Source: JAYPCI01 sp038124645
Lineage (GTDB): Bacteria; Pseudomonadota; Alphaproteobacteria; Pelagibacterales; Pelagibacteraceae
NCBI GenBank assembly: GCA_038124645.1
Contig: JAYPCI010000008.1
Coordinates: 1 to 47,990 of the forward strand
DNA length: 47,990 bases
Direction of reading: 5' to 3'
Below, piece after piece: positions 1-8,786 of this stretch. A program made the position numbers and the translations under genes. Under the pieces are notes generated by a model. That model was given only the letters and a program-made list of their open reading frames with translations, made no database searches and was not told where the DNA came from. Every line of letters begins with the position of its first letter. Positions within the stretch are counted from its first letter, which is position 1.

Positions 1-99
1 CAAATTAAAGAAAAAAATTTGAATTTTCGAATAATAAGACATAAAAGAAAGAAAAATGCTTTCATTGAAAGAATCTTTAAAAATTTTAAAAAAATCTAA
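1..99 (+). CDS. possible C-terminal tail of an upstream gene (partial)
   Basis: Frame 1 is open from the window edge to a TAA at 97-99 and gives 32 residues rich in Lys, Arg and Phe. The other two forward frames hit stops within the first 21 bases. If real, this gene would overlap pyrE by 44 bases. In many alphaproteobacteria the gene before pyrE-pdxJ is rel/spoT, so this could be the end of the (p)ppGpp synthetase/hydrolase. The tail is too short and too lysine-rich to identify by itself, and chance openness in AT-rich DNA is possible. Confidence 0.35.
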   Translation, partial: QIKEKNLNFRIIRHKRKKNAFIERIFKNFKKI

Positions 100-640
100 T
101 GCCTTATTAGAAGGACATTTCATATTATCATCAGGTCTTCGTAGTGAAAAATATGTGCAGTGTGCACAGTTATTTCGACATCCAAAATACGCAGTACCTT
201 TATGTAAAAGTTTATCTAGTAAAATAAGAAAAGGTTTTAAAAAAATTGACCTTATATTATCTCCAGCAATGGGAGGGGTCATATTAGGATACGAAATTGG
301 AAGAAATTTAAACCTTCCAAATATATTTGCTGAGCGAGTACAAGGTAAGTTTGAATTGAGAAGGGGTTTTAAAATTTTAAAAAATTCAAAAGTCTTAATC
401 GTTGAAGATGTGATCACGACTGGCAAATCAAGCAGCGAATGCAACAAACTGATTAAAAAATCGAGAGCAAAATTATTAGGTTTTGCTTGTTTAATAAATC
501 GATCACATAAAAAAAAATTAATAGGTAAAAAGATAGTTTCTCAAGTTGATCTAACAATTCCAACTTATCATCCTAAAAAATTACCGTCCTTTTTAAAAAA
601 GATTAAACCAATAAAACCTGGGAGCAGAGGACTTAAATGA
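56..640 (+). CDS. pyrE: orotate phosphoribosyltransferase
   Basis: PyrE transfers phosphoribose from PRPP to orotate, giving OMP in de novo pyrimidine synthesis in the cytoplasm. The 194-residue product has the usual family length. The type I PRTase PRPP-binding loop is at residues 116-125 (VEDVITTGKS). The PAMGG segment near residue 70 and the AERVQGKFELRRGF stretch near 92-105 also match the family. The ATG at 56 gives a normal N-terminus. Its stop overlaps the pdxJ start as ATGA, so the two are probably translationally coupled. Confidence 0.93.
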   Translation: MLSLKESLKILKKSNALLEGHFILSSGLRSEKYVQCAQLFRHPKYAVPLCKSLSSKIRKGFKKIDLILSPAMGGVILGYEIGRNLNLPNIFAERVQGKFELRRGFKILKNSKVLIVEDVITTGKSSSECNKLIKKSRAKLLGFACLINRSHKKKLIGKKIVSQVDLTIPTYHPKKLPSFLKKIKPIKPGSRGLK

Positions 641-1371
641 AAACTAATATTCGTTTAGGGGTTAATATTGACCACGTGGCGACAGTAAGAAATGCCAGAG
701 GGGAAAATTATCCAAGTCCATTACGGGCAGCGTTAATTGCCCAGAAATGTAAAGCTAACTCTGTAACCATACATTTACGTGAGGATCGTCGTCATATTAA
801 AGACTCTGATTTAAAGATTATTAAAAAGAAACTAAGGATTCCTCTAAACTTAGAAATAGCCGCTACCAATGAAATGCTAAAGATAGCATTAAAGCACAAA
901 CCCAACTTTATTTGCTTAGTTCCGGAGAAGAGAAAAGAAATAACAACTGAGGGTGGACTCAATCTTGAATTTAAAACTAATTATTTAAAAAAATTTGTAA
1001 CCAAAATAAAAAAATATTCCCGGGTTAGTTTATTTATTGAGCCTGAATTAAAATCTGTGACTTTAGCAAAAATGCTACAAGCTGATTGTGTAGAATTTCA
1101 TACGGGTGTCTTGTGTAAATTAGTAAATGAAAAAAAATTAAAAAGTCGCTCTTTTAAAAATGAAATATTGAAACTTCAACAAGCTGTTCAATTAGCAAAT
1201 AACTTGAATCTAGAGGTGCACGCTGGTCACGGATTAACTTTCGAGTCTGCCAAAATCTTAAAAAAAATTAATGGCATTGAGGAATATAATATAGGACATT
1301 TTTTAATTGGAGAGTCAATTTTTGAAGGTCTAAGCAAAACTATTAAAAAATTCAAGAGTATTTTAAATTAA
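637..1371 (+). CDS. pdxJ: pyridoxine 5'-phosphate synthase
   Basis: PdxJ condenses 3-amino-2-oxopropyl phosphate with 1-deoxy-D-xylulose 5-phosphate to make pyridoxine 5'-phosphate, the last ring-forming step of the DXP-dependent vitamin B6 route. The N-terminal NIDHVATVRNARG signature (about residues 10-22), the HLREDRRHI segment near 46 and the EVHAGHGL motif near 193 are all family hallmarks, and 244 residues is normal. It overlaps pyrE by 4 bases and acpS by 1 base. The pdxJ-acpS pair is common in proteobacteria. Confidence 0.95.
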   Translation: MKTNIRLGVNIDHVATVRNARGENYPSPLRAALIAQKCKANSVTIHLREDRRHIKDSDLKIIKKKLRIPLNLEIAATNEMLKIALKHKPNFICLVPEKRKEITTEGGLNLEFKTNYLKKFVTKIKKYSRVSLFIEPELKSVTLAKMLQADCVEFHTGVLCKLVNEKKLKSRSFKNEILKLQQAVQLANNLNLEVHAGHGLTFESAKILKKINGIEEYNIGHFLIGESIFEGLSKTIKKFKSILN

Positions 1372-1754
1372 TGAGACTATTTAATATTGGTGTAGACATT
1401 GTTGATACCAGAAGATTTAAAAATAATATTTCAAACAAGAATTTTTTGGAAAGAGTTTTCTCAAACAGCGAAATAAAACATTGTCAAAAAAAGAAATTAA
1501 AATTGAATTGTTATGCCAAAAGATTTGCCGCCAAAGAAGCTTTTGCTAAAGCCTTAGGAACCGGTATTAGATCAGGTATAAACTTTAATGATATTTACGT
1601 CTCCAATAATTTAAAAGGAGCACCCTCATTAAACATAAAAGGGCAAACTTTAATAAAATTAAAAAAAAAATTAAAAAATAAAAAATTTAAATTATTATTA
1701 AGTTTGGCGGACGAAAAGTATTGCGCCATTGCTATGGTAGCAATTTTAATATGA
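1371..1754 (+). CDS. acpS: holo-[acyl-carrier-protein] synthase
   Basis: AcpS attaches the 4'-phosphopantetheine arm of CoA to acyl carrier protein, which activates fatty acid synthesis. Two family motifs are clear: IGVDIVDTRRF at residues 6-16, with the metal-binding Asp, and the KRFAAKEAFAKALGTG helix near residue 50, with the Glu that binds Mg2+. At 127 residues it has normal length. Its TGA overlaps the lepB ATG by four bases, placing it inside a tightly coupled operon. Confidence 0.93.
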   Translation: MRLFNIGVDIVDTRRFKNNISNKNFLERVFSNSEIKHCQKKKLKLNCYAKRFAAKEAFAKALGTGIRSGINFNDIYVSNNLKGAPSLNIKGQTLIKLKKKLKNKKFKLLLSLADEKYCAIAMVAILI

Positions 1755-2485
1755 ATAAGTTTTTCTCAGTAGTTATAGATAATCTTAAAACTTTATTTTA
1801 TGCGTTAATAATTGCTATATTAATAAGATCTTTACTATTTCAACCTTTTTATATTCCTTCTTCATCGATGGAACCCACTTTATTGATTGGCGATAGAATT
1901 TTTGTAAACAAATATAGTTACGGTTATAGCAAACATTCCTTTCCTTTTAGTCCACCAATAATGAGTGATAGAATTTTTTTTACTGAACCAAAAAAAGGAG
2001 ATCTTGTTGTCTTTAAGACCCCTGCCGATAATAGGACTGATTATATAAAAAGATTAGTAGGGTTTCCTGGTGACAAGATACAGTTTAAAGATGGCGATTT
2101 ATTTATCAATGAGCAAAAAATCTCAAAAAATAAAAGCGAACTGCAAACTGAAATTAGATGTGGCGAGAGAGGAATAGAGACCACAGTCTATGAAGAACAA
2201 CTTGACACTCAAATTACACATTTAACTGCTTATCTAAATTCTGGATCTATCAAAAATACTGATGTTTATGTTGTACCAAGTGGTCATTATTTTATGTTAG
2301 GTGACAATCGAGACTGCTCAAAAGATAGTCGTTTTTTAAGTTCAGTAGGTTTTATACCCAAAGAAAATTTAGTGGGTAAAGCTAGTATTATCTTCTTTTC
2401 TAATGACACTCTTAAAGGGAGCATGTTTAATATATTCAATTTACACAGATCATTTAGATTAGAAAGATTATTCAAAACATTATGA
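1751..2485 (+). CDS. lepB: signal peptidase I
   Basis: LepB cleaves signal peptides from exported proteins on the outer face of the inner membrane. I chose the ATG at 1751, which overlaps the acpS stop as ATGA. The longer open frame from 1721 would add ten residues of another character and a larger overlap. Residues 11-30 form a single N-terminal membrane anchor. The catalytic Ser is S39 in PSSSMEPTL and the general-base Lys is K100 in YIKRLVGFPGD. A GDNRDCSKDSR box follows near residue 190. The protein is 244 residues. Confidence 0.94.
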   Translation: MNKFFSVVIDNLKTLFYALIIAILIRSLLFQPFYIPSSSMEPTLLIGDRIFVNKYSYGYSKHSFPFSPPIMSDRIFFTEPKKGDLVVFKTPADNRTDYIKRLVGFPGDKIQFKDGDLFINEQKISKNKSELQTEIRCGERGIETTVYEEQLDTQITHLTAYLNSGSIKNTDVYVVPSGHYFMLGDNRDCSKDSRFLSSVGFIPKENLVGKASIIFFSNDTLKGSMFNIFNLHRSFRLERLFKTL

Positions 2486-3150
2486 CAAATAAAAAACTAG
2501 ACGAACTACAAAAAGAGATTGGAATTAAATTTACAAATTTTGATCTTTTAAAAACTGCTTTAACGCATAAAAGTTTTAACAAAGAAGATAATAATGAAAA
2601 ACTAGAATTTCTAGGTGACCGTGTGATTGGTTTAATAATTTCTAAATATCTCTTAACTAATTTTTCAAAAGATAATGAAGGCATTTTAGATAAAAAATTT
2701 GCTAATTTAGTTAATCGATTTACCTGCGCTAAAATTGCCAAAAATTTAAAACTTAAGGATTATATGTTTCTAGGTTCTTCTTATATTGGACTAAACAGAA
2801 CCAATGATAAAATTATTAGTGATTGTTTGGAAGCAGTAGTAGGTGCAATTTATTTAGATCAAAATTATAAAGAGGTAGAAAAATTTGTCCTAGGCAATTG
2901 GAAGAAATATTTAGATAAGTCTACCGTCGCTGTTGTAGACTCTAAAACAAAACTTCAGGAATATAGTTTAAAAAAATATAAAATATTGCCAAAATATAAA
3001 TTTTTTAATCAAAGTGGCCCTCAGCATAAACCAATTTTTAAAGTACAAGTTCAGATAGAGAATTCAAAAAAATTTACAGGCGTAGGGGCATCCAAAAAAA
3101 TTGCACAACAAAATGCAGCTAAAAAACTTTTATTAGATCTTAAAATTTAA
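2482..3150 (+). CDS. rnc: ribonuclease III
   Basis: RNase III cuts double-stranded RNA, including rRNA precursors. The signature NEKLEFLGDRVIG (about residues 38-50) supplies the Mg2+-binding Glu and Asp. A second acidic box, DCLEAVVGAIYLD, lies near residue 113. Residues from about 150 form a dsRNA-binding domain ending in ASKKIAQQNAAKKLLLDL. The start overlaps lepB by four bases. In many proteobacteria era follows rnc, but here recO begins one base after the rnc stop. Confidence 0.95.
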   Translation: MTNKKLDELQKEIGIKFTNFDLLKTALTHKSFNKEDNNEKLEFLGDRVIGLIISKYLLTNFSKDNEGILDKKFANLVNRFTCAKIAKNLKLKDYMFLGSSYIGLNRTNDKIISDCLEAVVGAIYLDQNYKEVEKFVLGNWKKYLDKSTVAVVDSKTKLQEYSLKKYKILPKYKFFNQSGPQHKPIFKVQVQIENSKKFTGVGASKKIAQQNAAKKLLLDLKI

Positions 3151-3151
3151 T

Positions 3152-3826
3152 ATGAATTGGCAGTGTGATGGTTATTTAATCTCAAAAAATAAGTTTAGAG
3201 AAAATTCAATAATTGCCAATTTTTTTACTAATGAATACGGCAAAGTTGGTGGAATAATTTATGGTGGCAATTCAAGAAAGATCAAAAATTATTTACAAAA
3301 TTCAAATTTGTTACATCTAATTTTTAATTCTAAAGGACAAAACAAACCTGGTTATTTTAAAGTAGAAATTATAACTCCCAATGCTGTTAAATATTTTGAT
3401 GATAAAGAAAGAACGATTGCACTCAATTCATTAACATCCCTTTTAAATATCTTTTTGCCAGAATATCAGCCTTATAAAAAAATATTTACTGCAGTAGATA
3501 ATTTAATTAAGAATTTAGATCATCCTAATTGGGTTTATTATTATCTTAAAATTGAATTATTAATACTTAGTGAAATTGGTTACGGAATAAACATTGAAAA
3601 TGTTGAAAATTTAACCAATGACAGCAAAAATAAAAATTTAATAGTTGATCAAGTAAAATATCAAATACCTGATTACCTTATTCAAACCAATAATAATATC
3701 CAACTTTCTAATCAAGAAATTAAGGATGGTCTTGTTTTTTTAAAACAATTTATGTTGCATAAATTTTTTATTCCTAATCGTGCAACTTTACCTGCTGCCA
3801 GGAACGTTCTTGAGAAATACTTTTAA
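3152..3826 (+). CDS. recO: DNA repair protein RecO
   Basis: RecO helps load RecA on SSB-coated single-stranded DNA in RecFOR recombination. The N-terminus (WQCDGYLISKNKFRENSIIA, then TNEYGK and GGIIYGGNSRK) matches the OB-fold domain. The rest is helical and ends in PAARNVLEKYF, close to the R(x)5 L tail common in alphaproteobacterial RecO. No zinc-finger cysteines are present. It is 224 residues and sits directly after rnc. Its stop overlaps the convergent hemB stop by four bases, leaving no room for a classical terminator. Confidence 0.82.
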   Translation: MNWQCDGYLISKNKFRENSIIANFFTNEYGKVGGIIYGGNSRKIKNYLQNSNLLHLIFNSKGQNKPGYFKVEIITPNAVKYFDDKERTIALNSLTSLLNIFLPEYQPYKKIFTAVDNLIKNLDHPNWVYYYLKIELLILSEIGYGINIENVENLTNDSKNKNLIVDQVKYQIPDYLIQTNNNIQLSNQEIKDGLVFLKQFMLHKFFIPNRATLPAARNVLEKYF

Positions 3827-4827
3827 TTTTTCTTTAATTGTTTTGCTATTTCTAAAGCAAAATATGTTATTATAGCTGAACAACCCGCTCTTTTAAAAGA
3901 ATAAAGGCTTTCTATGATCGCTTCAGTTCCAATTGTTTTATTTAAAATGCCTTGCTTTAATAAAGTGTATTCACCCGATACTTGATAAGCTAAAATTGGT
4001 AATTTAAAATTATCTTTAATTTTTGTAATGATATCTAAATAAGGCAACCCGGGTTTTACCATAATCATATCTGCACCTTCTTTAACATCCATAGCTACTT
4101 CACGTATAGACTCACTCATATTTCTAAAATCCATTTGATAAGTTTTTTTATCACCCTTAAGGCTTTTCTTTGAACCAACAGCATCTCTAAAAGGACCATA
4201 AAAATTAGAAGCATATTTAACAGCGTAAGAAAGTAATTTAGTTTCTTTGAGTTTATTTTTATCCAAAGCTTTTCTAATTAAACCAATTCTGCCATCCATC
4301 ATGTCTGACGGAGCTATAACATCTGAACCCATTTCAGCTTGCAGAATAGCTTGTTTTATTAATATGCTATTTGTTTCATCGTTTAAAATTTTTCCATTTT
4401 TTAAGATCCCATCGTGCCCGTGGGAAGTATAAGGATCTAGAGCTACATCAGTCATTATTCCAATGTTGTTATTTCTCCTAGTTTTTCTCAACATTTTACA
4501 AATTAAATTATTTTCATTTAAAGCTTCAGTGCCCAAATTATTTTTTAATTTTTTTGGAGTAGCAGGAAATAGAGCTACCATAGGTATTCCATTTTTTTCC
4601 GCACTATCGATCAATTTTAGAGCTCTATCTATCGAGTAACGATAAACGCCAGGCATGCTTTTAATCGCTTCAATCTTATTTTTACCTTCTCTTATAAAAA
4701 TTGGTAAAACTAAATCACTAACGGAGAGGTTGTTTTCAGAAACTAACTCTCTAATCCAATTACTGTCTCTTAATCTTCTTAACCTGCTCTTTGGAAAATT
4801 TCCTATTTTTGTCATTTTTAAATTCAC
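3823..4827 (-). CDS. hemB: delta-aminolevulinic acid dehydratase (porphobilinogen synthase)
   Basis: HemB joins two 5-aminolevulinate molecules into porphobilinogen, the second committed step of heme synthesis. The two active-site lysines are visible: K204 in SYAVKYASNFYGPFRDA and K258 in MIMVKPGLPYLDI, the latter forming the Schiff base. The metal region reads DVALDPYTSHGHDG with Asp in place of the Cys triad, which is the zinc-independent, Mg-activated class common in alphaproteobacteria. Start is ATG at 4827; an ATG four codons in is an alternative. It is divergent from rpiB. Confidence 0.95.
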   Translation of the reverse strand: MNLKMTKIGNFPKSRLRRLRDSNWIRELVSENNLSVSDLVLPIFIREGKNKIEAIKSMPGVYRYSIDRALKLIDSAEKNGIPMVALFPATPKKLKNNLGTEALNENNLICKMLRKTRRNNNIGIMTDVALDPYTSHGHDGILKNGKILNDETNSILIKQAILQAEMGSDVIAPSDMMDGRIGLIRKALDKNKLKETKLLSYAVKYASNFYGPFRDAVGSKKSLKGDKKTYQMDFRNMSESIREVAMDVKEGADMIMVKPGLPYLDIITKIKDNFKLPILAYQVSGEYTLLKQGILNKTIGTEAIIESLYSFKRAGCSAIITYFALEIAKQLKKN

Positions 4828-4857
4828 AAATAATTATTTAATATAAACTAGTTTAAA

Positions 4858-4884
4858 TTGATTATTTTAAAATAAAATTATACT
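4858..4884 (+). promoter_or_regulatory. candidate sigma-70-type promoter for rpiB-glyA
   Basis: In the 100-base hemB/rpiB divergent spacer, TATACT at 4879-4884 is a good -10 match. TTGATT at 4858-4863 is a fair -35, but the spacing is short at 15 bases. An AGGA at 4913-4916 lies 11 bases before the rpiB ATG and may act as a weak ribosome binding site. AT-rich DNA makes chance matches common. Confidence 0.35.
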
Positions 4885-4927
4885 ATGACTAAAGTCAATG
4901 TTTCAAGCAGATAGGATTAATTAATAT

Positions 4928-5371
4928 ATGTTCAAGTCTTTATTTAGCACTATTTCAATTGCCTCTGATCATGCAGGTTATGAATTGAAAGAGTTCTTAA
5001 AAAATTATTTAATAAACAATAATGTTTCAACGATAGATCTAGGTCCTTTTGAAAAAAAATCTGTCGATTACCCTGATTATGCGAAGAAAGTTGCTAATAG
5101 AGTTTCATCTAAAAAAAGTGAAGTAGGTATTCTTGTTTGTGGTTCTGGTATAGGTATGTCTATCGCAGCTAATAAATCAAACAAAGTTAGGGCAGCTCTA
5201 TGCAATGATCTAAAATCCTCAAGTCTTTCTCGACAACATAATAATGCAAATATTATAACTATGGGTGCACGAATGTTGTCAAAAGATAAGGCTGTTAAAA
5301 TCATTAAGAAATTTTTAACTACTAAATTTGATGGTGGAAGACATTTAAGAAGAATAAAAAAAATAAAATGA
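4928..5371 (+). CDS. rpiB: ribose-5-phosphate isomerase B
   Basis: RpiB interconverts ribose 5-phosphate and ribulose 5-phosphate in the pentose phosphate pathway. The product has the N-terminal ASDHAGYELK phosphate-site motif (12-21), the catalytic Cys C71 in LVCGSGIGMSIAANK, and the SRQHNNANII segment whose H104 opens the sugar ring. Length is 147 residues, as usual. It overlaps glyA by four bases (ATGA). RpiB-GlyA adjacency is common in alphaproteobacteria. Confidence 0.93.
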   Translation: MFKSLFSTISIASDHAGYELKEFLKNYLINNNVSTIDLGPFEKKSVDYPDYAKKVANRVSSKKSEVGILVCGSGIGMSIAANKSNKVRAALCNDLKSSSLSRQHNNANIITMGARMLSKDKAVKIIKKFLTTKFDGGRHLRRIKKIK

Positions 5372-6669
5372 GCAAAGAAAATTATAAAAACGACATATTA
5401 AAAAGTTTTTTTCATCAAAATCTTGCTGACTATGACACAGAAATTTCATCTTCAATTAATAAAGAATTAAATCGTCAACAAAACCAAATTGAATTGATTG
5501 CTTCAGAAAATATTGTTTCAAGAGCAGTTCTCGAAGCACAAGGTTCGGTGATGACAAATAAATATGCCGAGGGTTATTCTGGTAAGCGATATTACGGTGG
5601 ATGTGAATATGTAGATGTTGCTGAAACCTTAGCCATTGAACGAGCAAAGAAACTTTTTAAATGTAAGTTTGCTAATGTGCAACCGCATTCAGGAGCTCAA
5701 GCAAATGGTGCAGTATATTTAGCTTTGTTAAAACCAGGTGATACAACGCTCGGGATGAGTTTAAATTCAGGAGGACATTTAACCCATGGCGCTAAACCTG
5801 CTCAGTCTGGAAAATGGTTTAACGCAGTTCATTATGATGTTGATGAAGAAACTGGTTTAATAAATTACGATAAAATTAACAAGTTAGCTGAAGAAACCAA
5901 GCCTAAAATTATAATTGCTGGCGGCAGTGCCTATTCAAGAATTATTGACTTTAAGAAATTTAGAGATATTGCAAACAATGTTGGTGCTTTTTTGTTGGTT
6001 GATATGGCTCACTTTTCAGGATTAGTTGCTGGTGGCGTTTACCCTAATCCAACTGAATTTGCTGATGTTGTTACCTCAACGACCCATAAAGTTTTAAGAG
6101 GTCCCCGTGGTGGAATTATTTTAACCAATAGTGAAGAATTAATTAAAAAATTTAATTCAGCAGTATTTCCTGGTCTTCAAGGAGGACCTTTAATGCATGT
6201 AATTGCTGCAAAAGCAGTTTGCTTTAAAGAAGCTTTGGATGAAAGTTTTAAAAAATACGCACAAGATGTAGTTAATAATGCAAAAAGTTTGTCGGAGTCA
6301 TTAATTAAAAATGGATTTAAAATATTTTCTGGTGGGACCGACACTCATTTATTGCTTTTAGATTTAAGAGATAAAAAAATTACCGGTAAGCTAGCAGAAG
6401 AAAGTTTAGGTCGAGCAAACATTACCTGTAATAAAAATGGAATCCCTTTTGATACGCAAAGTCCAATGATTACTTCAGGAATTCGTTTAGGTACACCAGC
6501 AGGAACTACTAGAGGATTTGGTAAAAAAGAATTTGATATTATTGGAAAATTAATTTCTACTGTTTTAAACGGTTTAGCTCAAAATCCTGAGAACAATTCT
6601 CAGGTCGAAAACGACGTTAAAAAAGAAGTAATTAAACTATGTACATCTTTTCCTATATATAGTAATTAA
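5368..6669 (+). CDS. glyA: serine hydroxymethyltransferase
   Basis: GlyA is a PLP enzyme that interconverts serine and glycine while loading methylene-tetrahydrofolate. Diagnostic segments are LIASENIVSRAVLEAQGS (43-60), YAEGYSGKRYYGGCEYVD (66-83) and the PLP lysine K241 in TSTTHKVLRGPRGG. The 433-residue length fits. It is probably cotranscribed with rpiB, and nrdR follows 18 bases after its stop. No glycine riboswitch has room upstream, because the start overlaps rpiB. Confidence 0.97.
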   Translation: MSKENYKNDILKSFFHQNLADYDTEISSSINKELNRQQNQIELIASENIVSRAVLEAQGSVMTNKYAEGYSGKRYYGGCEYVDVAETLAIERAKKLFKCKFANVQPHSGAQANGAVYLALLKPGDTTLGMSLNSGGHLTHGAKPAQSGKWFNAVHYDVDEETGLINYDKINKLAEETKPKIIIAGGSAYSRIIDFKKFRDIANNVGAFLLVDMAHFSGLVAGGVYPNPTEFADVVTSTTHKVLRGPRGGIILTNSEELIKKFNSAVFPGLQGGPLMHVIAAKAVCFKEALDESFKKYAQDVVNNAKSLSESLIKNGFKIFSGGTDTHLLLLDLRDKKITGKLAEESLGRANITCNKNGIPFDTQSPMITSGIRLGTPAGTTRGFGKKEFDIIGKLISTVLNGLAQNPENNSQVENDVKKEVIKLCTSFPIYSN

Positions 6670-6687
6670 TCTATCTATAATAACTAT

Positions 6688-7152
6688 ATGCTTTGCCCAT
6701 TTTGTAGAGAAAAAGATACTTCAGTCGTGGACTCTAGACCCACAGAAGATGGCACAGCAATCAGAAGAAGAAGACTTTGCGGTTGTGACAGGAAAGAAAG
6801 ATTTACCACTTTCGAAAGAGTGCAATTTCAAGAACTCACAGTCATTAAAAGCAACGGTAAAAGAGCGCCCTTTGATAGAGATAAAATTTCTAAATCTATT
6901 AGGATCTCTCTTAGAAAACGTCCCATTGATAGTGAAACCATAGAAAAATTTATATCTAAAATAGTAAGAAATTTAGAAGGTTTAGGTGAAAGTGAGATTC
7001 CAACCGCTACTATTGGTAAGTTTATCATGGAAGGCTTAGCTCACTTAGATCAAGTTGCATACGTAAGATTTGCTTCAGTTTATAAAAATTTTAAAGAGGC
7101 AAAAGACTTTGAACAATTCGTAGGCAACTTAAATGTTTATAAATCGGAATAA
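6688..7152 (+). CDS. nrdR: NrdR transcriptional repressor, altered zinc ribbon
   Basis: NrdR senses ATP/dATP through an ATP-cone and represses ribonucleotide reductase genes. The N-terminal knuckle CPFC, then VVDSRPTEDGTAIRRRR, RFTTFERVQ and an ATP-cone (about residues 46-136) identify it. The second knuckle is unusual: the family reads C-x-x-C-x-x-R-F, whereas here C-G-C-D-R-K-E-R-F puts the two Cys one residue apart and shifts them from the RF motif. glyA-nrdR-ribD order is typical of alphaproteobacteria. It overlaps ribD by 20 bases. Confidence 0.92.
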   Translation: MLCPFCREKDTSVVDSRPTEDGTAIRRRRLCGCDRKERFTTFERVQFQELTVIKSNGKRAPFDRDKISKSIRISLRKRPIDSETIEKFISKIVRNLEGLGESEIPTATIGKFIMEGLAHLDQVAYVRFASVYKNFKEAKDFEQFVGNLNVYKSE

Positions 7153-8200
7153 AGAAAATATCTATCAGTTTTTATCACTTGAACTAGCAAAACAAAACTT
7201 AGGTTCTACCAAAAGCAATCCTTCAGTTGGATGCATTATTGAAAAAAATAACAGTGTGATCTCTTCAGGTGTTACGAATATAGATGGTAGACCCCATGCT
7301 GAATATAATGCTCTAAACAAAAAAATAAATTTTAAAAATGCAAACTTATACGCCTCTTTAGAACCCTGTACTCATTTTGGTAAAACACCTCCATGTGTAA
7401 GACTGATTAAAAAAAAAAAAATTAAAAAAGTTAATTTTTCTTTATTCGATTATGATGTGCGCACTAGAAAAAAATCTATTAAAATTTTAAAAAAAGCAAA
7501 AATTAAAACTAAAACTAATATTTTAAAAAGTTTCGCAAATGAAATTTATCAAAGTTATCGTTTAAATAAGAATAAAAGTTTACCTTTGATAAATTATAAA
7601 TTAGCTATTTCTAAAGATTATTTTTCAGTCAATAAAAAGTCTAAATATATTACCAACTTACAATCTTTAAAAATCGCTCAATTTTTAAGATCTCAACATG
7701 ATTGTATTTTAACTACAAGCAAATCTGTCATTAGCGATAATTCAATACTTAATTGCAGAATAGAGGGACTTGAGCATAAATCTCCTGATATTATCATTAT
7801 CGATAGAAACAACAAAATGACAGAAAATTTAAATATATTTAAAAAAAACAAAAATAAAAAAATTATATTTTCGTCTTATTTTAAAAGCAAAAAATTTAAA
7901 GACTGCAAAATATATTTAATAGATCATAATTATGATTTTTCTCAAATGATAAGAAAGATCTTTAACATGGGCTATCGTAGAATTTTAATAGAAGCTGGAC
8001 TTACTTTTTTTAATTATTGCATCAAAGAGCGCAAGATACATAATTTATATTTGTTTATGTCAAAAAATAAACTCTTAAAATATGGTACAAATTATGCATC
8101 ATCTGCTTTTCTTAAAAGGGTAAAAATTAATAATCTTAACAAGGTAAGAGTGAATTTATCGGGTGATATATTATATTTTTTAAAACTTCAAAATGTTTAA
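7133..8200 (+). CDS. ribD: bifunctional riboflavin deaminase/reductase
   Basis: RibD deaminates and then reduces the pyrimidine intermediate of riboflavin synthesis. The N-terminal deaminase has the zinc set H55-A-E57 and C79/C88 in EPCTHFGKTPPC. A NADPH-dependent reductase domain follows from about residue 148 and is divergent and Lys/Asn rich. The start at 7133 overlaps nrdR by 20 bases; no later ATG precedes the deaminase motifs at normal spacing. It is the first gene of a ribD-ribE-ribB-ribH run and overlaps ribE by 8 bases. Confidence 0.9.
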   Translation: MFINRNKENIYQFLSLELAKQNLGSTKSNPSVGCIIEKNNSVISSGVTNIDGRPHAEYNALNKKINFKNANLYASLEPCTHFGKTPPCVRLIKKKKIKKVNFSLFDYDVRTRKKSIKILKKAKIKTKTNILKSFANEIYQSYRLNKNKSLPLINYKLAISKDYFSVNKKSKYITNLQSLKIAQFLRSQHDCILTTSKSVISDNSILNCRIEGLEHKSPDIIIIDRNNKMTENLNIFKKNKNKKIIFSSYFKSKKFKDCKIYLIDHNYDFSQMIRKIFNMGYRRILIEAGLTFFNYCIKERKIHNLYLFMSKNKLLKYGTNYASSAFLKRVKINNLNKVRVNLSGDILYFLKLQNV

Positions 8201-8777
8201 CGGGATAATTTATAAAACAGCAAAAATACTTAAAACTGAAAAAACAAAATCAGGTTTATATTTATTTTTAAGGTCTAGTTTAAAAATAACTAAGAAAGAT
8301 ATAGGTTCATCATTTGCGTGTAATGGTGCCTGTTTAACGCTTTTAGAACACAAAAAGAATGTATCTAAATTTTATTTGTCTGCTGAGACTTTAAAGAGAA
8401 CAAATTTTAAATACCAAAAGAAAAATTCAGTTATAAATTTAGAAAAATCATTAAAATATGGTCAAGAAATTGCAGGTCATTTTTTAACCGGGCATATTGA
8501 TGAAATTTCAACAATTAAAAGTGTAAAAAATTATGGTCAGAGTAAAAAGTTTGTTATTGGTGCCAATCAAAAAAATTTATCTTTGTTGATTTATAAAGGA
8601 TCAATAGGAATAAACGGAGTATCTTTAACTATTAACAACTTTACTAAAAAAAACTTTGAGGTATTGATCATTCCTCACACATTGAACTGGACTAATTTAG
8701 GTGCATTAAAAAAAGGTGATCATGTTAACATTGAATATGATTTGGTCAGTAAACATTTTAATAAGTTGAAAAATTAA
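8193..8777 (+). CDS. ribE: riboflavin synthase alpha chain
   Basis: Riboflavin synthase dismutates two 6,7-dimethyl-8-ribityllumazine molecules to riboflavin and the pyrimidine precursor. The start MFNGII and two lumazine-binding beta-barrel repeats (about 1-90 and 91-190) match the family. Each repeat carries a clear block: CNGACLTL with LSAETL in the first, and GHFLTGHID, then GSIGINGVSLTI in the second. Length is 194 residues. It lies 9 bases ahead of ribB. Confidence 0.92.
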   Translation: MFNGIIYKTAKILKTEKTKSGLYLFLRSSLKITKKDIGSSFACNGACLTLLEHKKNVSKFYLSAETLKRTNFKYQKKNSVINLEKSLKYGQEIAGHFLTGHIDEISTIKSVKNYGQSKKFVIGANQKNLSLLIYKGSIGINGVSLTINNFTKKNFEVLIIPHTLNWTNLGALKKGDHVNIEYDLVSKHFNKLKN

Positions 8778-8786
8778 ATATTAATT

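Noticed and set aside
1721..1750. Upstream start for lepB
   Set aside because: It would add ten residues before the membrane anchor and a longer overlap with acpS. The ATG at 1751 gives the ATGA coupling used throughout this operon.
2472..2741. 89-codon minus-strand frame opposite the start of rnc
   Set aside because: It is antisense to the RNase III signature region and is hydrophobic low-complexity sequence typical of shadow frames.
4828..4927. Possible riboswitch or small RNA in the hemB/rpiB spacer
   Set aside because: The 100 bases are AT-rich with no stable paired elements or known aptamer motif. Only a candidate promoter is supported.
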